Of a stretch of DNA of 64,000 nt, positions 11,547-22,860 are shown piece after piece. The notes below the pieces were generated by a model. The model was given only the letters and a program-made list of their open reading frames with translations, was not told where the DNA came from and did no database searches. The stretch's first letter is position 1. Each line of letters begins with the position of its first letter. Source of the stretch: Daldinia sp. FL1419 (lineage: Eukaryota; Ascomycota; Sordariomycetes; Xylariales; Hypoxylaceae); the NCBI GenBank assembly GCA_025201765.1, contig MU623402.1:124001-188000 (forward strand). Reading direction: 5' to 3'. A program made the translations under genes and the position numbers.

Positions 11547-12766
11547 ATGTCCCTCCCAAAGACCTTCAAGCGCGCAGTATTCCTTGGCAAGGGCGAGGAC
11601 CTTACAGTCCAGGAAACTGCCTTAGTGCCTCCTGCAGACAATGAAGTTCTAGTCAAGGTTGAAGCATGTGGTGTGTGCTATAGCGACTATTACGGCCAAT
11701 ATAACGTAATGGGCGCTGGCTTTCCGATATGTCCCGGCCACGAGATTATTGGAAGGGTCGCAGCCATTGGTGGTGGCGTTAAGCGGTGGAAGGTTGGCGA
11801 TCGAATTGGTGGCGGCTGGCATGGCGGCCACGATGAGACTTGCAATGCGTGCAGCAAGGGGTGGTACCAGATGTGCGATAACGAGCTCATCAATGGTGTA
11901 ACTAAAAACGGTGGATGTAAGTCGTCTTGCACCTGCCCACGGATATTATTCTCTGCATATTTCAGACACGCCAGCGAGGGTAGCTAACGTATCTTTAGAT
12001 GGCGAGTACTGCATACTGCGCGCAGAGGCGGCTGTCCGTGTCCCGGAGCACATCGATGCCGCCAAGTATGCGCCCATCTTGTGTGCGGGTGTTTCGGTCT
12101 TCAACTCTATTCGGCATATGAACGTCCCGGTTGGCGAAACCGTCGTGATCCAAGGCCTTGGTGGACTAGGCCATCTTGGGGTCCAATATGCTGCGCATAT
12201 GGGATACCGCGTCATTGCCGTCTCCAGAGGCGCGGATAAAGGAAAGTTCGCGCGTGATTTGGGAGCTCACGAATACATTGACGCCAGCAAGGAAAAGGAT
12301 GTAGGCGAGGCCCTAAAGACACTCGGTGGTGCTAGCCTAGTCGTGGCTACAGCGCCAACTGCCGACTCTATGACACCATACTGTATGTATCGACGATAAT
12401 CTTCCTTAAATGGAGGCGGTCACTAACTCCCAACTGCAGTAAAAGGACTGGGCGTACTAGGCAAGCTTCTAGTATTGAGCATTCCCGGTGATTTAACTAT
12501 CAACACTGTTACCATGCTCAAGTACGGTACTTCGGTGCAAGTTTGGCCTTCGGGTCATCAAAAGGATTCCGAAGACACCCTAGCATTTACTGAGCTTAAG
12601 AGCATCAACTGCATGATTGAAACTTACCCTCTAGATCAGGCACAAGCAGCATGGGGTATGTTTCTCCCACTCTCCATCGGTCGTCATGGTTAAACATTAG
12701 TTAACCCAATATCTAGATGCTATGAAGAAAGGCACGGTTCGCTTCAGGGCCGTTATTGTACCTTAG
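11547..12766 (+). CDS. Zinc-dependent alcohol dehydrogenase (MDR family)
   Basis: Four exons (11547-11916, 11999-12382, 12440-12655, 12717-12766) give 339 residues. Every intron has GTAAGT or GTATGT donors and all phases agree. Catalytic-zinc residues are C44 (GVCYSD), the GHE pair at 65-66 and the cysteine of PILCAG. The nucleotide-binding motif GLGGLGHLGVQ follows. The structural-zinc loop reads HDETCNACSKGWYQMC, so only three of the usual four cysteines remain and Asp96 occupies the first position. It should oxidise alcohols or reduce aldehydes with NAD(P)H in the cytosol. The substrate is unknown. It follows the regulator and MFS pump on the same strand, which could mean a detoxification or small metabolic unit. 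Confidence 0.88.
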
Positions 12767-13359
12767 GGTGTACCAAATCAGGGAGTAAAAAAGGGATATG
12801 AATAGGCGGCCCAGTTGAACACCCAAGGGTACGCCAGAGGAGGAATAGTTATTCGTAATGGCTCGAGTTGAAAAGGTCGAGGTTACCTTGGTCAGCATAT
12901 AACCCATACTCCCACTTGGCTTATTATCAGATAGACGAACATAGAGTTATAAACGAAATTAAAAGATAAAGGGAACGAATAGGCTCTATATACAGCTACC
13001 ATAACCTTCGAGGTGGTGTCCATCAGGGTTCTGGGTTCGGAACGTATAGATGTTAGAAGAGCCACTCGCAGGGCTAACGGAACCATAGGTGAGGTACGGT
13101 CTCAACTCGATAATGGAATATTTCAGCAATATTTTGATTAATCATCGCGACTCCGGGTTTAACGACCTATAGCTACCTAGAAGTACAATACGTAGGTACC
13201 TAGCTTGCGATACTCAACTTAACGCGGGGAAATGAGCTTTCGTCCTCTTGAGTACTACTCTCTTGACCATACCAGAGACGTCCATGGGCTACCGGTGCTA
13301 ACATGATCAGCCAAGACACATAAAGTCTTGTCATAACCCACTGCATCTATGGTATATCC
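12767..13359. other. Intergenic region between convergent genes
   Basis: Lies between the 3' ends of the dehydrogenase (+) and the orphan gene (-). Nothing beyond short chance frames; TACCTAG words occur near 13150-13210. Confidence 0.6.
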
Positions 13360-14502
13360 TCATTGAGTTGCCAGAGCTTTCTCGCCCCCCTTGGATCCAC
13401 TACATTCCCGCTCTCGTAACTGCTGTAGCCGGCGTTCTGAGAGGATCACCTCCGTAGCAACCTTGTACCGCAAGAGAATCTCACTAGTCGAGGGGGGCCA
13501 GGTCCTATTGTCCAAGTCATCTCGGAACGCCACCCATGCGTCTCTCATCGTTTCCAGATGCTCATCACCCCGTAGCAGCCTCTCTCGGGCCTTGAGATTC
13601 CGGTAGCGAATACGGATTGGAACGGCGCTAAGATCAACTTCCGTACAATTGTTGATAACTCCCCTTTCGAGGTGAACTCTTGCGTTGTTGATCCAGGTCG
13701 GAGTCTTGCGTGCCTTATCGGTTGATAAACCACCCGACATCTCGTACTGACGACTTCCCAAGCAAGATCCAGAGCTAAGGCATGGCAGTAACGATGATAA
13801 TTTTGAAGTTTTACAATGGGGATCGGCCACTTTCTTCAATTCCCTTACGAAAAGGGGCTTCCTGCTGTCTTCAAGCTGGCTTACGATCCGTCTCATTCGC
13901 GGGACCTCCTTTCTCAACTCCCCAAGAAGCCGTTCAAGCCATGGATGAGCCTCCTCCCAAAACTTCTGACATTCTAGCTCAGCAGCGAGCTTTCCAGAGC
14001 TGATATACTTCCTCCGCGTCGCGCTCCACGTAAGTTGTCCACTGGGCTCGCAAGCGGCGTAAATCGCCCAGAGCTCGACATATCTCCAGATCTGCCAGCG
14101 CGCACTTATTAGTATGGCCATAGCTCGACTGATACATCGTGCTGCGTTCCGGGTGTGCTCCTCTTGGAGAAAATGAAGCTTCTTGGGGCCCTCAAGTTGA
14201 AACTTGAGATATAGGAGTTCTTGGTCAAAGTCCCGCGCGGTATCGAATATGCCCCGGAGTGTATTATTCTGGCGGACGCTTTGGAAGTGCAGGGCACGTC
14301 TACTAATGTTTGTTAAGAAGTCTGAATACTCGTCTCTCAGTGACTGGAGTACTTTGCGACGGCGTTCCTCCTGGTATATAGTCATCTCAAGTTCGCGAGC
14401 TCTGGTTGTGCCGGCGGCGCGCCCGTGTTCTTCCTTCTCTAGCAACGAGAAGGATGGGACACTACCCGAGCGGTAGCGATAGCGACGTTGGCTGTTCTGC
14501 AT
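13360..14502 (-). CDS. Hypothetical basic helical protein
   Basis: A single uninterrupted frame of 380 codons, which is unlikely by chance in DNA of this composition. The protein is rich in Arg, Glu and Leu and predicted mostly helical by eye. Tryptophan and charged residues cluster at about 155-205 (WQIWRYVELWAIYAAC, then KFWEEAHPWLERLL). There is no signal peptide, zinc motif or known domain. A cysteine- and serine-rich patch near 245-265 could hide a small unspliced intron, but I see no strong splice pair. The start ATG is preceded by a T/A homopolymer at about 14511-14523. I do not recognise the family; a lineage-restricted gene is likely. Confidence 0.6.
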   Translation of the reverse strand: MQNSQRRYRYRSGSVPSFSLLEKEEHGRAAGTTRARELEMTIYQEERRRKVLQSLRDEYSDFLTNISRRALHFQSVRQNNTLRGIFDTARDFDQELLYLKFQLEGPKKLHFLQEEHTRNAARCISRAMAILISARWQIWRYVELWAIYAACEPSGQLTWSATRRKYISSGKLAAELECQKFWEEAHPWLERLLGELRKEVPRMRRIVSQLEDSRKPLFVRELKKVADPHCKTSKLSSLLPCLSSGSCLGSRQYEMSGGLSTDKARKTPTWINNARVHLERGVINNCTEVDLSAVPIRIRYRNLKARERLLRGDEHLETMRDAWVAFRDDLDNRTWPPSTSEILLRYKVATEVILSERRLQQLRERECSGSKGGEKALATQ

Positions 14503-15127
14503 GGTAGCTCTTTTTTTTTTTTTCCTTATGATTTTGTAGTTGGAGAGAATAGAAGGCGGTTATTAGGTCAAGTTCTCTTCTTGTTTTATATCCAGTCGCG
14601 AGAAGATATCAGACTGTATGACAAGTGAGACTGGCAGATGTTTTCTCAACAGGTCATTATAATTTTTTTTCTACGCGGTGTGCTTCGGGTCTAATTCACA
14701 CGTTCTTTCACTTGTGCCGACTAGCCCTAGGAGAGTCAATGCTCAACTCATTCGTCACTATTGACACGGCCGTCCGGTTTCGAGTCATTCTCACTAGCAA
14801 ACTATCCAGCAACTTGCGCAACCTTAACAAACACTTTACACGAGATGAAATACCAAGTAGTAGACATGGAAAGTAAGTGGTCCCCCATGCACTTGTTTAA
14901 GACATCAGATCATACAGCTGTATCTTGGTCATCTATTCATCTTAAATCATGCTTCGTAATTGATTGCTATGTTGGGTATCATAGTTTGCGCCCCTTTCTG
15001 CTCCCTCGTATCCTACCCGCCCAGAGTATCATAAGGACCTACCCACCTATATACATATCAACCCAACACTCTAGAATGTGCATATCCCGATCCCACAATA
15101 CAGTGCCGACGAGCTAAAGTCCTATTC
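14503..15127. other. Intergenic region, no gene seen
   Basis: Upstream region of the orphan gene and downstream region of the large charged-protein gene. Short plus-strand frames at 14625-15117 have no recognisable content. Confidence 0.55.
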
Positions 15128-17659
15128 CTATAACATTTCGTTGAGTACATCGTCCAATCCAGCCTCCCCATAATCCGTTTCCTGTGACGCAGTTACAGCC
15201 TGATGTTCTTGCTTGTGGTTCGTACGTTCGAGCAGCTCTAACATTTTCTGATACGAGCTACGTGACTGATTCTGCCGTGGACGTGCTTCATTCGTTTCGT
15301 TACCTTTTTGACTCTGGATACTTACTGTCGAGCTTGATAGCTGGTTGATAGACCGGGGCCGCGACTGGCCCTTAATTTGGTCGCATGGCCGGGCAGTCGA
15401 GTTTCCAGTTCTTGCTTCCGGGTTGGATGTGCCATGTTTAATAATGTTAATACATCCATCTTCCATCCCACATACAGGCGGCGACCAAGTGGAATTTTCA
15501 TTCTCTAGTCTTTGGAGGCCCTTCGATTCTTGCTGCATAGTAGACCGGGTCGAGACGCTTTCCCACGCAATTGTTTTTACCCTTTCATTAGTATATATGC
15601 GATGAGCTTCTCGATCGCTTGAAGTAAAGAATGGCGTAGGTGAGGGCCGCGAGAGTGCCATATTCTTCTGAGCTTCTAGGGCACCAGAGGGCATAGTCTG
15701 GCGCTCCTGAGACGTCGCATCATTCGTCTTATCCGTAGGGTTATCGAAATTAACCTTCACCCTAGAACTATAGGTCGATGAACAATTACTTTCCGCGGCC
15801 GTATCTGGCGCCATATTGGCTTCGCATACCAACTTCGGCTTCTCAGCGCACTCAATATGATTTCCAAGTATATGAGCGTGAAACGATCGGCTTCTATCAC
15901 AGGCTGCGCCTAATTTCAACCCTCTAGGCTGCTTTTTATCCGGTGGATACAATGGGGATGTTTTCCCATTCCCAAGATCTTTTAGATCTTGTGACGAGAG
16001 GAAAAAATCTTGCGTAGAGAAAAACGGCACGTCAAATGATTCCGATACTCCCGAGGAGTAGATGTTCACGGCAGGTGGCAAAGGAGATTTGCTTGCTTGT
16101 GTAGGGGGTACGTGGCCCTGAAAAGGTCCCCTGGTTTTTTCGTCTTTTATAACGGAATCAAGCCGATCGGGACTCGATTTGCTAGATAGACGCCCACCAG
16201 TAGGAGGCTTGTTCGTATACGCTTGGGATTTAGGCTTAGCAGTATTCCTTGTGGTTCCGAGTTTCGATTCTCCAAATATCTCCCTTATTTCTTGTGAGGG
16301 ACTTGGGAAAAGGTCATCAAGGTGCCCGAGCATGAATAATTGGGTGTTTGTCGGCGGTAACTCCTCTTGTGTTTCCTGAAGTATGCGATTGCGTTTGCCA
16401 AGTTTAGGGTTAGGGTTAGAGACGGAGCGAGAGCTTGATGCATGAACTGGGTTAGGTGGGAAGATAGGCCCGCCCGAATCCACGATTCGTAGACGACCGC
16501 CGGGTTTAAATTTAGATGGAATGGGAGGAGGTCCCATCGGAGTTTTGGGGTGCCGAAAGGACTTCGATGAAATCGGCGGTCTTGTCTCCCAAGGTGTATT
16601 CATCGATGAATCTATAGCAGGACTTGCCGTTTGGTCTAGTAGTTTTGGTTGCTCGGGATCCGGGTCTTGGGGTGTACGGTTAGTTCTGGAATTGATCTCG
16701 CTTGTACCCAAGGGTTGGAGTGGCAGCTGATTAGATGGAGTTGCTGTACTCCCCTTTATTTTTTGCACTGGAAGCAACTCTTCAACAACTGCTATTGGTG
16801 AACGATAATAGCCCGGCGATTTTGAGGGAGATGGACTATTAGGTATTATATCTTCGTCTAGGAGAGAATTCCCGTCTGGATCGATAACATCTTTGAGCGG
16901 ACTGGTTACAGCATCAACGGGTTCATTAAAAGATTTATCAAGGGCCATCGCGGCGAGGTCATCCGCATTAGGAGTTGCATTCCCTAACGATTGTTGCTCT
17001 TGAACTGGATCTTGCATCGCATTGCTAGACATCCGAGGAGTCCCTCGGACATCTCGGTCCCGGGGTGATGATGCTGAACAATTCAACATCCTCCCTGTAG
17101 AGCTCGGACTGTGTACCGAATCTAGAGGCACTGTCTTTTGCTTTTTCGGCGGTGGCTCGGGTTCATCTTCGTCTGATGGGGTAACGCTACCATTATCATC
17201 GCTCCCGTCGCTCCCGTCGCTCTCATCTTGACCGGCCCGATCGGTGGCAGGTGGATTTATGGTTGTTTGGCTCTCTAGCTTCTTCTTTTTATCGCCACGA
17301 ACGAACCAGGAAATTGTAGCTTGCGATGGGCGAACATCAACTAAAGGTAACCCTTTCTTCTTTTTCTCGGCGCGCTCCTTTTCTTCTTTCTCCTTTTTCT
17401 TATCCCGCGCAGCCCTTGCGCGAGCCTGATTTTTCTCCTTCTCGAATTCTCTCCGTATGCGATCCTGTTCGAAGAGTTCCTGGCGTCGTTGTTCGGCTTT
17501 GGATAGCTTAGGACCCTTGTTGGTTTTTTGATATGCTTTTTTAGCCTGCTTAGAGGTCATAGGCCGTTTGCTAGGACGGGATTGAAGGGCATCGAGACCG
17601 CCATTGATGGCGCATGGCGCGTTTGGTATGATAGAAAAGGTGTTTTGACCAGGGGCCAT
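15128..17659 (-). CDS. Large disordered fungal protein with a conserved basic N-terminal region
   Basis: An 843-codon frame without introns. Residues about 34-105 form a highly charged Lys/Glu/Arg helix or coiled coil (SKQAKKAYQKTNKGPKLSKA at its start). They lead into a short ordered-looking segment GLPLVDVRPSQATISWFVRG (103-122) and a lysine patch. The rest is low-complexity Ser/Pro/Asn/Lys sequence with many SP, TP and SQ sites, as in phosphorylated nuclear scaffold proteins. I believe the N-terminal block is conserved in filamentous fungi but know no characterised name. Q113-xx-I116-xx-F119-V120 resembles a PCNA-binding PIP box lacking the last aromatic residue. A nuclear role in chromosome or cell-cycle biology is only a guess. 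Confidence 0.7.
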   Translation of the reverse strand: MAPGQNTFSIIPNAPCAINGGLDALQSRPSKRPMTSKQAKKAYQKTNKGPKLSKAEQRRQELFEQDRIRREFEKEKNQARARAARDKKKEKEEKERAEKKKKGLPLVDVRPSQATISWFVRGDKKKKLESQTTINPPATDRAGQDESDGSDGSDDNGSVTPSDEDEPEPPPKKQKTVPLDSVHSPSSTGRMLNCSASSPRDRDVRGTPRMSSNAMQDPVQEQQSLGNATPNADDLAAMALDKSFNEPVDAVTSPLKDVIDPDGNSLLDEDIIPNSPSPSKSPGYYRSPIAVVEELLPVQKIKGSTATPSNQLPLQPLGTSEINSRTNRTPQDPDPEQPKLLDQTASPAIDSSMNTPWETRPPISSKSFRHPKTPMGPPPIPSKFKPGGRLRIVDSGGPIFPPNPVHASSSRSVSNPNPKLGKRNRILQETQEELPPTNTQLFMLGHLDDLFPSPSQEIREIFGESKLGTTRNTAKPKSQAYTNKPPTGGRLSSKSSPDRLDSVIKDEKTRGPFQGHVPPTQASKSPLPPAVNIYSSGVSESFDVPFFSTQDFFLSSQDLKDLGNGKTSPLYPPDKKQPRGLKLGAACDRSRSFHAHILGNHIECAEKPKLVCEANMAPDTAAESNCSSTYSSRVKVNFDNPTDKTNDATSQERQTMPSGALEAQKNMALSRPSPTPFFTSSDREAHRIYTNERVKTIAWESVSTRSTMQQESKGLQRLENENSTWSPPVCGMEDGCINIIKHGTSNPEARTGNSTARPCDQIKGQSRPRSINQLSSSTVSIQSQKGNETNEARPRQNQSRSSYQKMLELLERTNHKQEHQAVTASQETDYGEAGLDDVLNEML

Positions 17660-18317
17660 CTCTTCTTCTCACATCACGCAACACACAACGATACGGGAAA
17701 CGGTTGCATCTATCCGTAATCCATGGGATCACTTCTGATCAGCATCGTACTAGCAATGCTTACCAGAGTTGATCAGGGTTATGGCGGGCCAAAAGTGTTA
17801 AGCATATATTTAGCAAAGTCCAAGATCGGCTTGTTTATCTTTTATAATTACTAAGTTAGAGCTTGTGTCGCGTCGCGATAGCAACTAATTACTAGCAACT
17901 AGTTAAAACCCAACTAGTTAATTAATAAATAGTAGTGACGTTCCACTTTACGCGTGTAGTCGTTCCTTACAAGGCGTACCGCACCGTACTAAGTGGGGCT
18001 TTCCTGGAAGGTACTATGTACAATATATACGGATCCGTACAATACATGTACATGAATCACCGTATATCGCTATGCTAGGTTAGTACCTAGGTACGTACCA
18101 ATGTTGTATGAGGTGTAGGTAACCAACCGCTTATAAGTTATGAACCTCCCGTAACAAAGCAATACGTACAACAAATGAGCAATAAGTATTTCATTTACTA
18201 TTATTATTATTATCATCATCATCGTCATCATCATTCAACTACCTAACCTAGGCACTTTTATACCTATATTACACACCCGGGGTATATAAGACTCGTTAAG
18301 AGGTTAAGAGACAGCTA
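17660..18317. other. Intergenic region with microsatellite
   Basis: Promoter side of the large charged-protein gene and 3' side of the OPT gene. It contains TACCTAGGTACGTACC near 18085-18100 and a trinucleotide run TTATTATTA...TCATCATC at 18200-18235. No gene seen. Confidence 0.6.
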
Positions 18318-20925
18318 TCAGCAATAGCCAGCAGGGCAACCAGCGGTAGTACCGAGAATGTCACCCGAGACGCCACCGATCTGGAGAGCAGCACCGACAA
18401 CACCTCCCAAACCCTCTCCAGCAATGAAGCCAGCCGCAACTGCGTATCCATAGAGGTCAAAGCTGTTGATGTGCCACCTTTTCCATATCCACGCCAGAGT
18501 AGCACCAAACATCGCCGCCGTCGTGAAAACGGGGTTAGGGAGGACAAACGATAACGCTACGGCGCCCCAGTTCGGAAGGTATTGGCGATACTTTTCACGC
18601 TCGCCCACTAGGTAAAAGTGTCTGAATACAACTTGACCTACGCAGAAGACGGCCATGACGATCGAGAAGATTCCCGAGGATCGAGGGATGCTAACATTCG
18701 GGTCTGTGACAGCCTGTGCAACGGCGGCCCACGCGGACACCGAAGGGACGGCGAACGCGCAGTGTTCGGCTGAGGCGTCAAGTATACAGCTAAATTTTTA
18801 GAAGATTAGCGATAATTCCGTACCTATCCGTAGCTAGTTTTTCAAGTACGAAAACACTTACGGATACGCTGTAGTGAAGAGCACAAACATGCCCGGAGCT
18901 AGGAAGATCGAAACGACAGATCCGAGGCATTGGGCGTACCACTGCTTGACTGGGGACGTCCCCAACAAGAAACCGGTACGGAAGTCCGAGGTTAGTGAAG
19001 TAGCGACATCAGCAGCTCCAGAAGCAAGACCACCGGCGACCAAGTTAATCCTCTGCGCATCTTTGATTGACAGACCATTGTTCCTAGTGGCAGCACCAAA
19101 CACAAGCTGACTAGCTTTCGATGCAGCTGTCAGGGGAGTATTATCGGTGACAGCGCCAATTTGTACAGCGAGCTTTAAAAATCATCTGTTAGCTTCTTGA
19201 CTCTCTCCAGGGTACTTACTTCATCCTCTGGGGGGATTAAATAATAAGATAGTTCGACTTACTGCGAGCCATTAGCAACTATAGATGAAAAGTGTGAAGG
19301 GTCCCGGGGTAATACATACCGAAGGAGAATAGGATACCCAAGACACAAGCCAAAATGGTCAGACCCGGGTGCATTCCCCATTGTAGAGCAAAGATGACCA
19401 TAGCCACAGCGACCGTAACGACGAGACCTGTCGACCATAGCCACAGTGGTACTTGCTCGTGTGGTGGCGCCGGATCTTCCATGATATTTTCGGAAGCTTT
19501 CACTTCTCTCTCGGCGCGCGTGGCAAAATAAGCAGAGCTCTTACCGTGCTTGGTCAAGACGCCGTTGATGTTGCTGCACATCTTCTGCCACACTACCTGG
19601 GCAGCATACCCGATGACCTTGTATTGGACAAGCAACTCCGCTATCGACGTTGCAACCATTATAAGTACTCCAGGCCAGAGGAGCCAGTACCGTGGAGACG
19701 GGGTTTCGTGCCCAAGGTTGCTGAGAGAAGCGAACGAGTACCAATCAGCCCAACGCGGGTCGTCCTCAACCTGCCGGATACCGATACATTCCCCATAGTG
19801 AACGAGGACGGGCCCAATAACCGCCCATGCGAGAATAGCGCCGCCGAACATAGAAAGAGCAGAGTTCATGCCGATAAGAATGCCGCTCCCTATGAACGCA
19901 GGAGTCCACTCGAACCACCAACCCCAGCTTTCGATATTCATAGCCCAGCTGGTATACTAGTATAACAAGGTTATCCGGGTTAGCCCTTTTAAATCCCATA
20001 GTTCTACATGAAAATTTCCCATCCTCCTCCTAAAGTGGATGGAAATTACGGGGGACTGTTGACTTACACCACTCCAGATGTGGATCCACGTAAAAACGTG
20101 CCAGTCATATAAGATACCGACGGCATAGTACGATGCCACTCGTTGGATAAGGGCAGCCGTGAAAGATAAACTGAGAGCTTTGAGTTTGCTAAGAGCCTCC
20201 TTAGCACCGCTAGCACCGGCGTGCATCGACCTGATGGTGAGAGCTACGGCAGTAGCAGTGGGAAAGAGTAGCTTCAGTTCTCGGCTAACCTGGATTATGA
20301 AGAACTTGCGGAGAGGGGCGACGAAGAATAGGCCAAAGAACGAGCATACGAGAGTGATGGTAATCAATGCGCCGAATTGGTCCTTGGGGAGGCCCACCTG
20401 CGCGTGGAGTTGATACATGGCCGGTATACCCGCAACGAAGATGCCCGCAATTCCACCAGCACCCTGGGCTGCAGCCTGGACAATACTGTTCTCTTGGGGA
20501 CCGAAAGAGCCGCCGATAATAGGAATTGTAGTCTTTGAAGCGAGCTTGATGATGCCGTACCCGAAGATTGCTCCAAACATGGAGGCCGCGAAAGTGAATC
20601 CAGTTTTCAATCCTATCGCATGATTAGTGGATTGTATTTACTCTGATAAACCAAGCGCTTAGGGAATCTCACCAAGATACAAGTTGGAGGCGTTCACCAA
20701 ACTTCCCAAGAGGATACCAATTATAACGGCGCGAGCTGTTAGGGGGTCCCTCTCGTCAATAATGCTGCCTTCCATCTTGAGGGGCACGTAGAGGTCGAGA
20801 TCCTCTTCGACGGGTTGGACATCTACATCAACGATGTCGATCTTCTCGTGGACCTCTTTTCCTACAACAGGCGCTTTTGCCGTCTGGTCGGCAACCTCCA
20901 CCGGGCGAGCTTCAGTCGAGGCCAT
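18318..20925 (-). CDS. OPT-family oligopeptide transporter
   Basis: Six exons on the minus strand: 20673-20925, 20068-20612, 19320-19956, 19220-19227, 18862-19172 and 18318-18789, giving 741 residues in consistent phase. After an acidic N-tail of about 55 residues comes the OPT hallmark PLTARAVIIGILLGSLVNAS, then NLYLGLKTGFTF. About 14-16 hydrophobic segments follow, with the conserved TDNTPLTAASKASQLVFG block and a small-residue-rich C-terminus. OPT proteins import small peptides, glutathione or metal chelates with protons, at the plasma membrane or internal membranes. The sequence resembles the YGL114W-like branch, whose substrates are poorly defined. The 8-nt fourth exon is required by phase: exon 3 ends in phase 1, and the LAVQIG exon is open only from phase 0. 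Confidence 0.87.
19220..19227 (-). other. Predicted 8-nt microexon of the OPT gene
   Basis: The minus-strand octamer AGGATGAA is flanked by TTAATCCCCCCAG and GTAAGTACC. With the G left by exon 3 it encodes Glu-Asp-Glu before LAVQIG and is the only combination of nearby signals that keeps the frame open. Family members as I remember them have no such three-residue insert here, so this exon needs cDNA support. Confidence 0.5.
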
Positions 20926-22820
20926 GGTCGCTGATGTCTAGTCAGAGACAAAGGCTACGTGGGTTGAGGGGTTAAGATTCCTATCTTGGATCATGAAGGA
21001 AAACCAACTCGGGATATATTCTGTGCGCAAGAAATAACCATGCGCGCCTCTAATATACCTACATATCTCCTACCTACCTACCTACCCGTAAGGCCTCCCT
21101 TCCGATAGAGTTCAAAGTCCCCACGTTACATCGCAACCGCCGCGTGCAACATCCCTGGGGGCGTTATTAGGTACGTACGCCCTCCAGCCCCAGGTTCCAG
21201 TCTAGAGGTCTCTATCTAGGTTGGGTGGACCGAAGGTTTCCACTAGTAAAGATAAGATGTCAAAGCATGTTATACGTCCAACCCCGGTGAATCCTATATT
21301 AGGTAGGCAAGCAAAGTAGGGCAAGGGGTACCTGGGTATCTGTACGATGCACTGATACGAGCCTTATTGAGACAACAATCTAACGGGTTTATTCCCACTA
21401 GGAGATCACAGAAGCTGGGTATCTAAAGCCGCATCGGGAAGGTGAGGGTAGCAATCAGTTCGATCCGATAGACCGTACCCTCTCACGTTACCATGCACTA
21501 CAAAGCGTTTCGGGATACATACGCCCCCTTACTTGGCTTTGCGGGATCTCTTTTCTCAAGCTAAGATATGGAAGTACTAGAGAGAGTTACTTGAATACCT
21601 ACCTTGGCGACTGTCCGTGAAACCATGAATTTAGTACGACGGTATTCACCACTGACAACGTCTCGAACTTAATATTAAATCAGCTTTCCTATCCCCCACT
21701 TCCCCATAGTTCTCTTACAATATTTACCGGCTTGTCGTCCCGCGAGAATTGGCTGATTGGAGCGCCGCGGTTTTGGCATGGGTCGCGTGGGTTCGGGGCC
21801 AAGATAAAAGACGCAAAGGTGTGCCGTCCATCGAAGCATGGAGCTTGCTTTGACCTTGTCTTGTTGTCCATTATATCCTTGTCCATTTACATAGACACGC
21901 GACAGCAACTCCCTTTATTAGTAACGAAGCAGCGTAAGTACTGGACGATCAAGCCATACTACTCGAATACTCGAGAACAATTCGTAGAGATACCGGTCCG
22001 AGAAGGATTTGAGCCAGGCAGCCTGATAACACAAGCTGAATCTCATAGATTTCTGTGCAACGCTCCTCCTATCGCTTACCAGATACTCGCCTTACGCACG
22101 ATTTTGTTACATCGCGTCGCAGGCCAGTTCTTCTAGAACGGTTGCCAGAAGGTGAAGCTAACCAAGGAAGCCAACGAATTGCCTATTCAAGAGTCGTCGG
22201 TACGCAAGGGAGGGGGTCTCAAGCAGACGTGCTTGGCTGCTCGGTTCAATTAACAATAAACAGGCAAGCATATCGGCGGCAATAAATTAATAGTCAGTCC
22301 CGGACAAGAAGGTATTCATCAACTGGTAGCACCATCTGCTATCAGGGGAGTATACTGCGTCCTCTCCAATTACTTTTCGGCGCAAAATTCCAAAACATGT
22401 ACATGGGAAGCTGAATAGGATACTGATATGCGCTCTCCGCGTATTAGCCAACGTCGCCAATCATAGCATCAAGCTAACGAGCGACCTCCCAACCATGCGA
22501 CGAATTATATTGTGATATTTCATCAATTATATGATTACGAGCCAACCTATCACCGTTGATTGGTAGGATATCCTACAACATCCCACCAAGGTACCGTACT
22601 TTTGGCGGTACCCAACGGCGGGAGGCGTACGGCCGCCTTCTCGATCCGTCTTGGCGCGGTACGAGCGTTCGTTGCTAAAACATACTCCGCGCAATAAGGA
22701 TCCGTATTGCTTACTTTGTTACGTCGACCCTATATACCTTACGAGAACCTACTTGGGGAGATGTACGCCTAGGCGCGTAATCCTATCGAAATTTTTGTCC
22801 CCTTTAGAATTGAGTTTATC

Positions 22821-22860
22821 GAGGGGGAGAGGGAGAGAGGGAGAGAGGGAGAGAGAAAGG
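22821..22860. repeat. GA-rich microsatellite
   Basis: Purine-only run of GAGGGA and GAGA units over about 40 bp, polypyrimidine on the other strand. It could adopt non-B structure but lies away from any gene start. Confidence 0.75.

Noticed and set aside
16403..16419. TTAGGG telomere-like repeat
   Set aside because: Only about two and a half units, inside a coding exon where it encodes Asn-Pro and neighbours; not an interstitial telomere.
19250..19310. A 16-nt candidate microexon (TTGCTAATGGCTCGCA, minus strand) in OPT intron 3
   Set aside because: Its length breaks the frame alone or together with the 8-nt exon; TGCTAAT more likely belongs to a branch site.
21732..22136. 134-codon plus-strand open frame
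   Set aside because: No domain, mixed low-information sequence, overlapped by frames on the other strand; probably chance.
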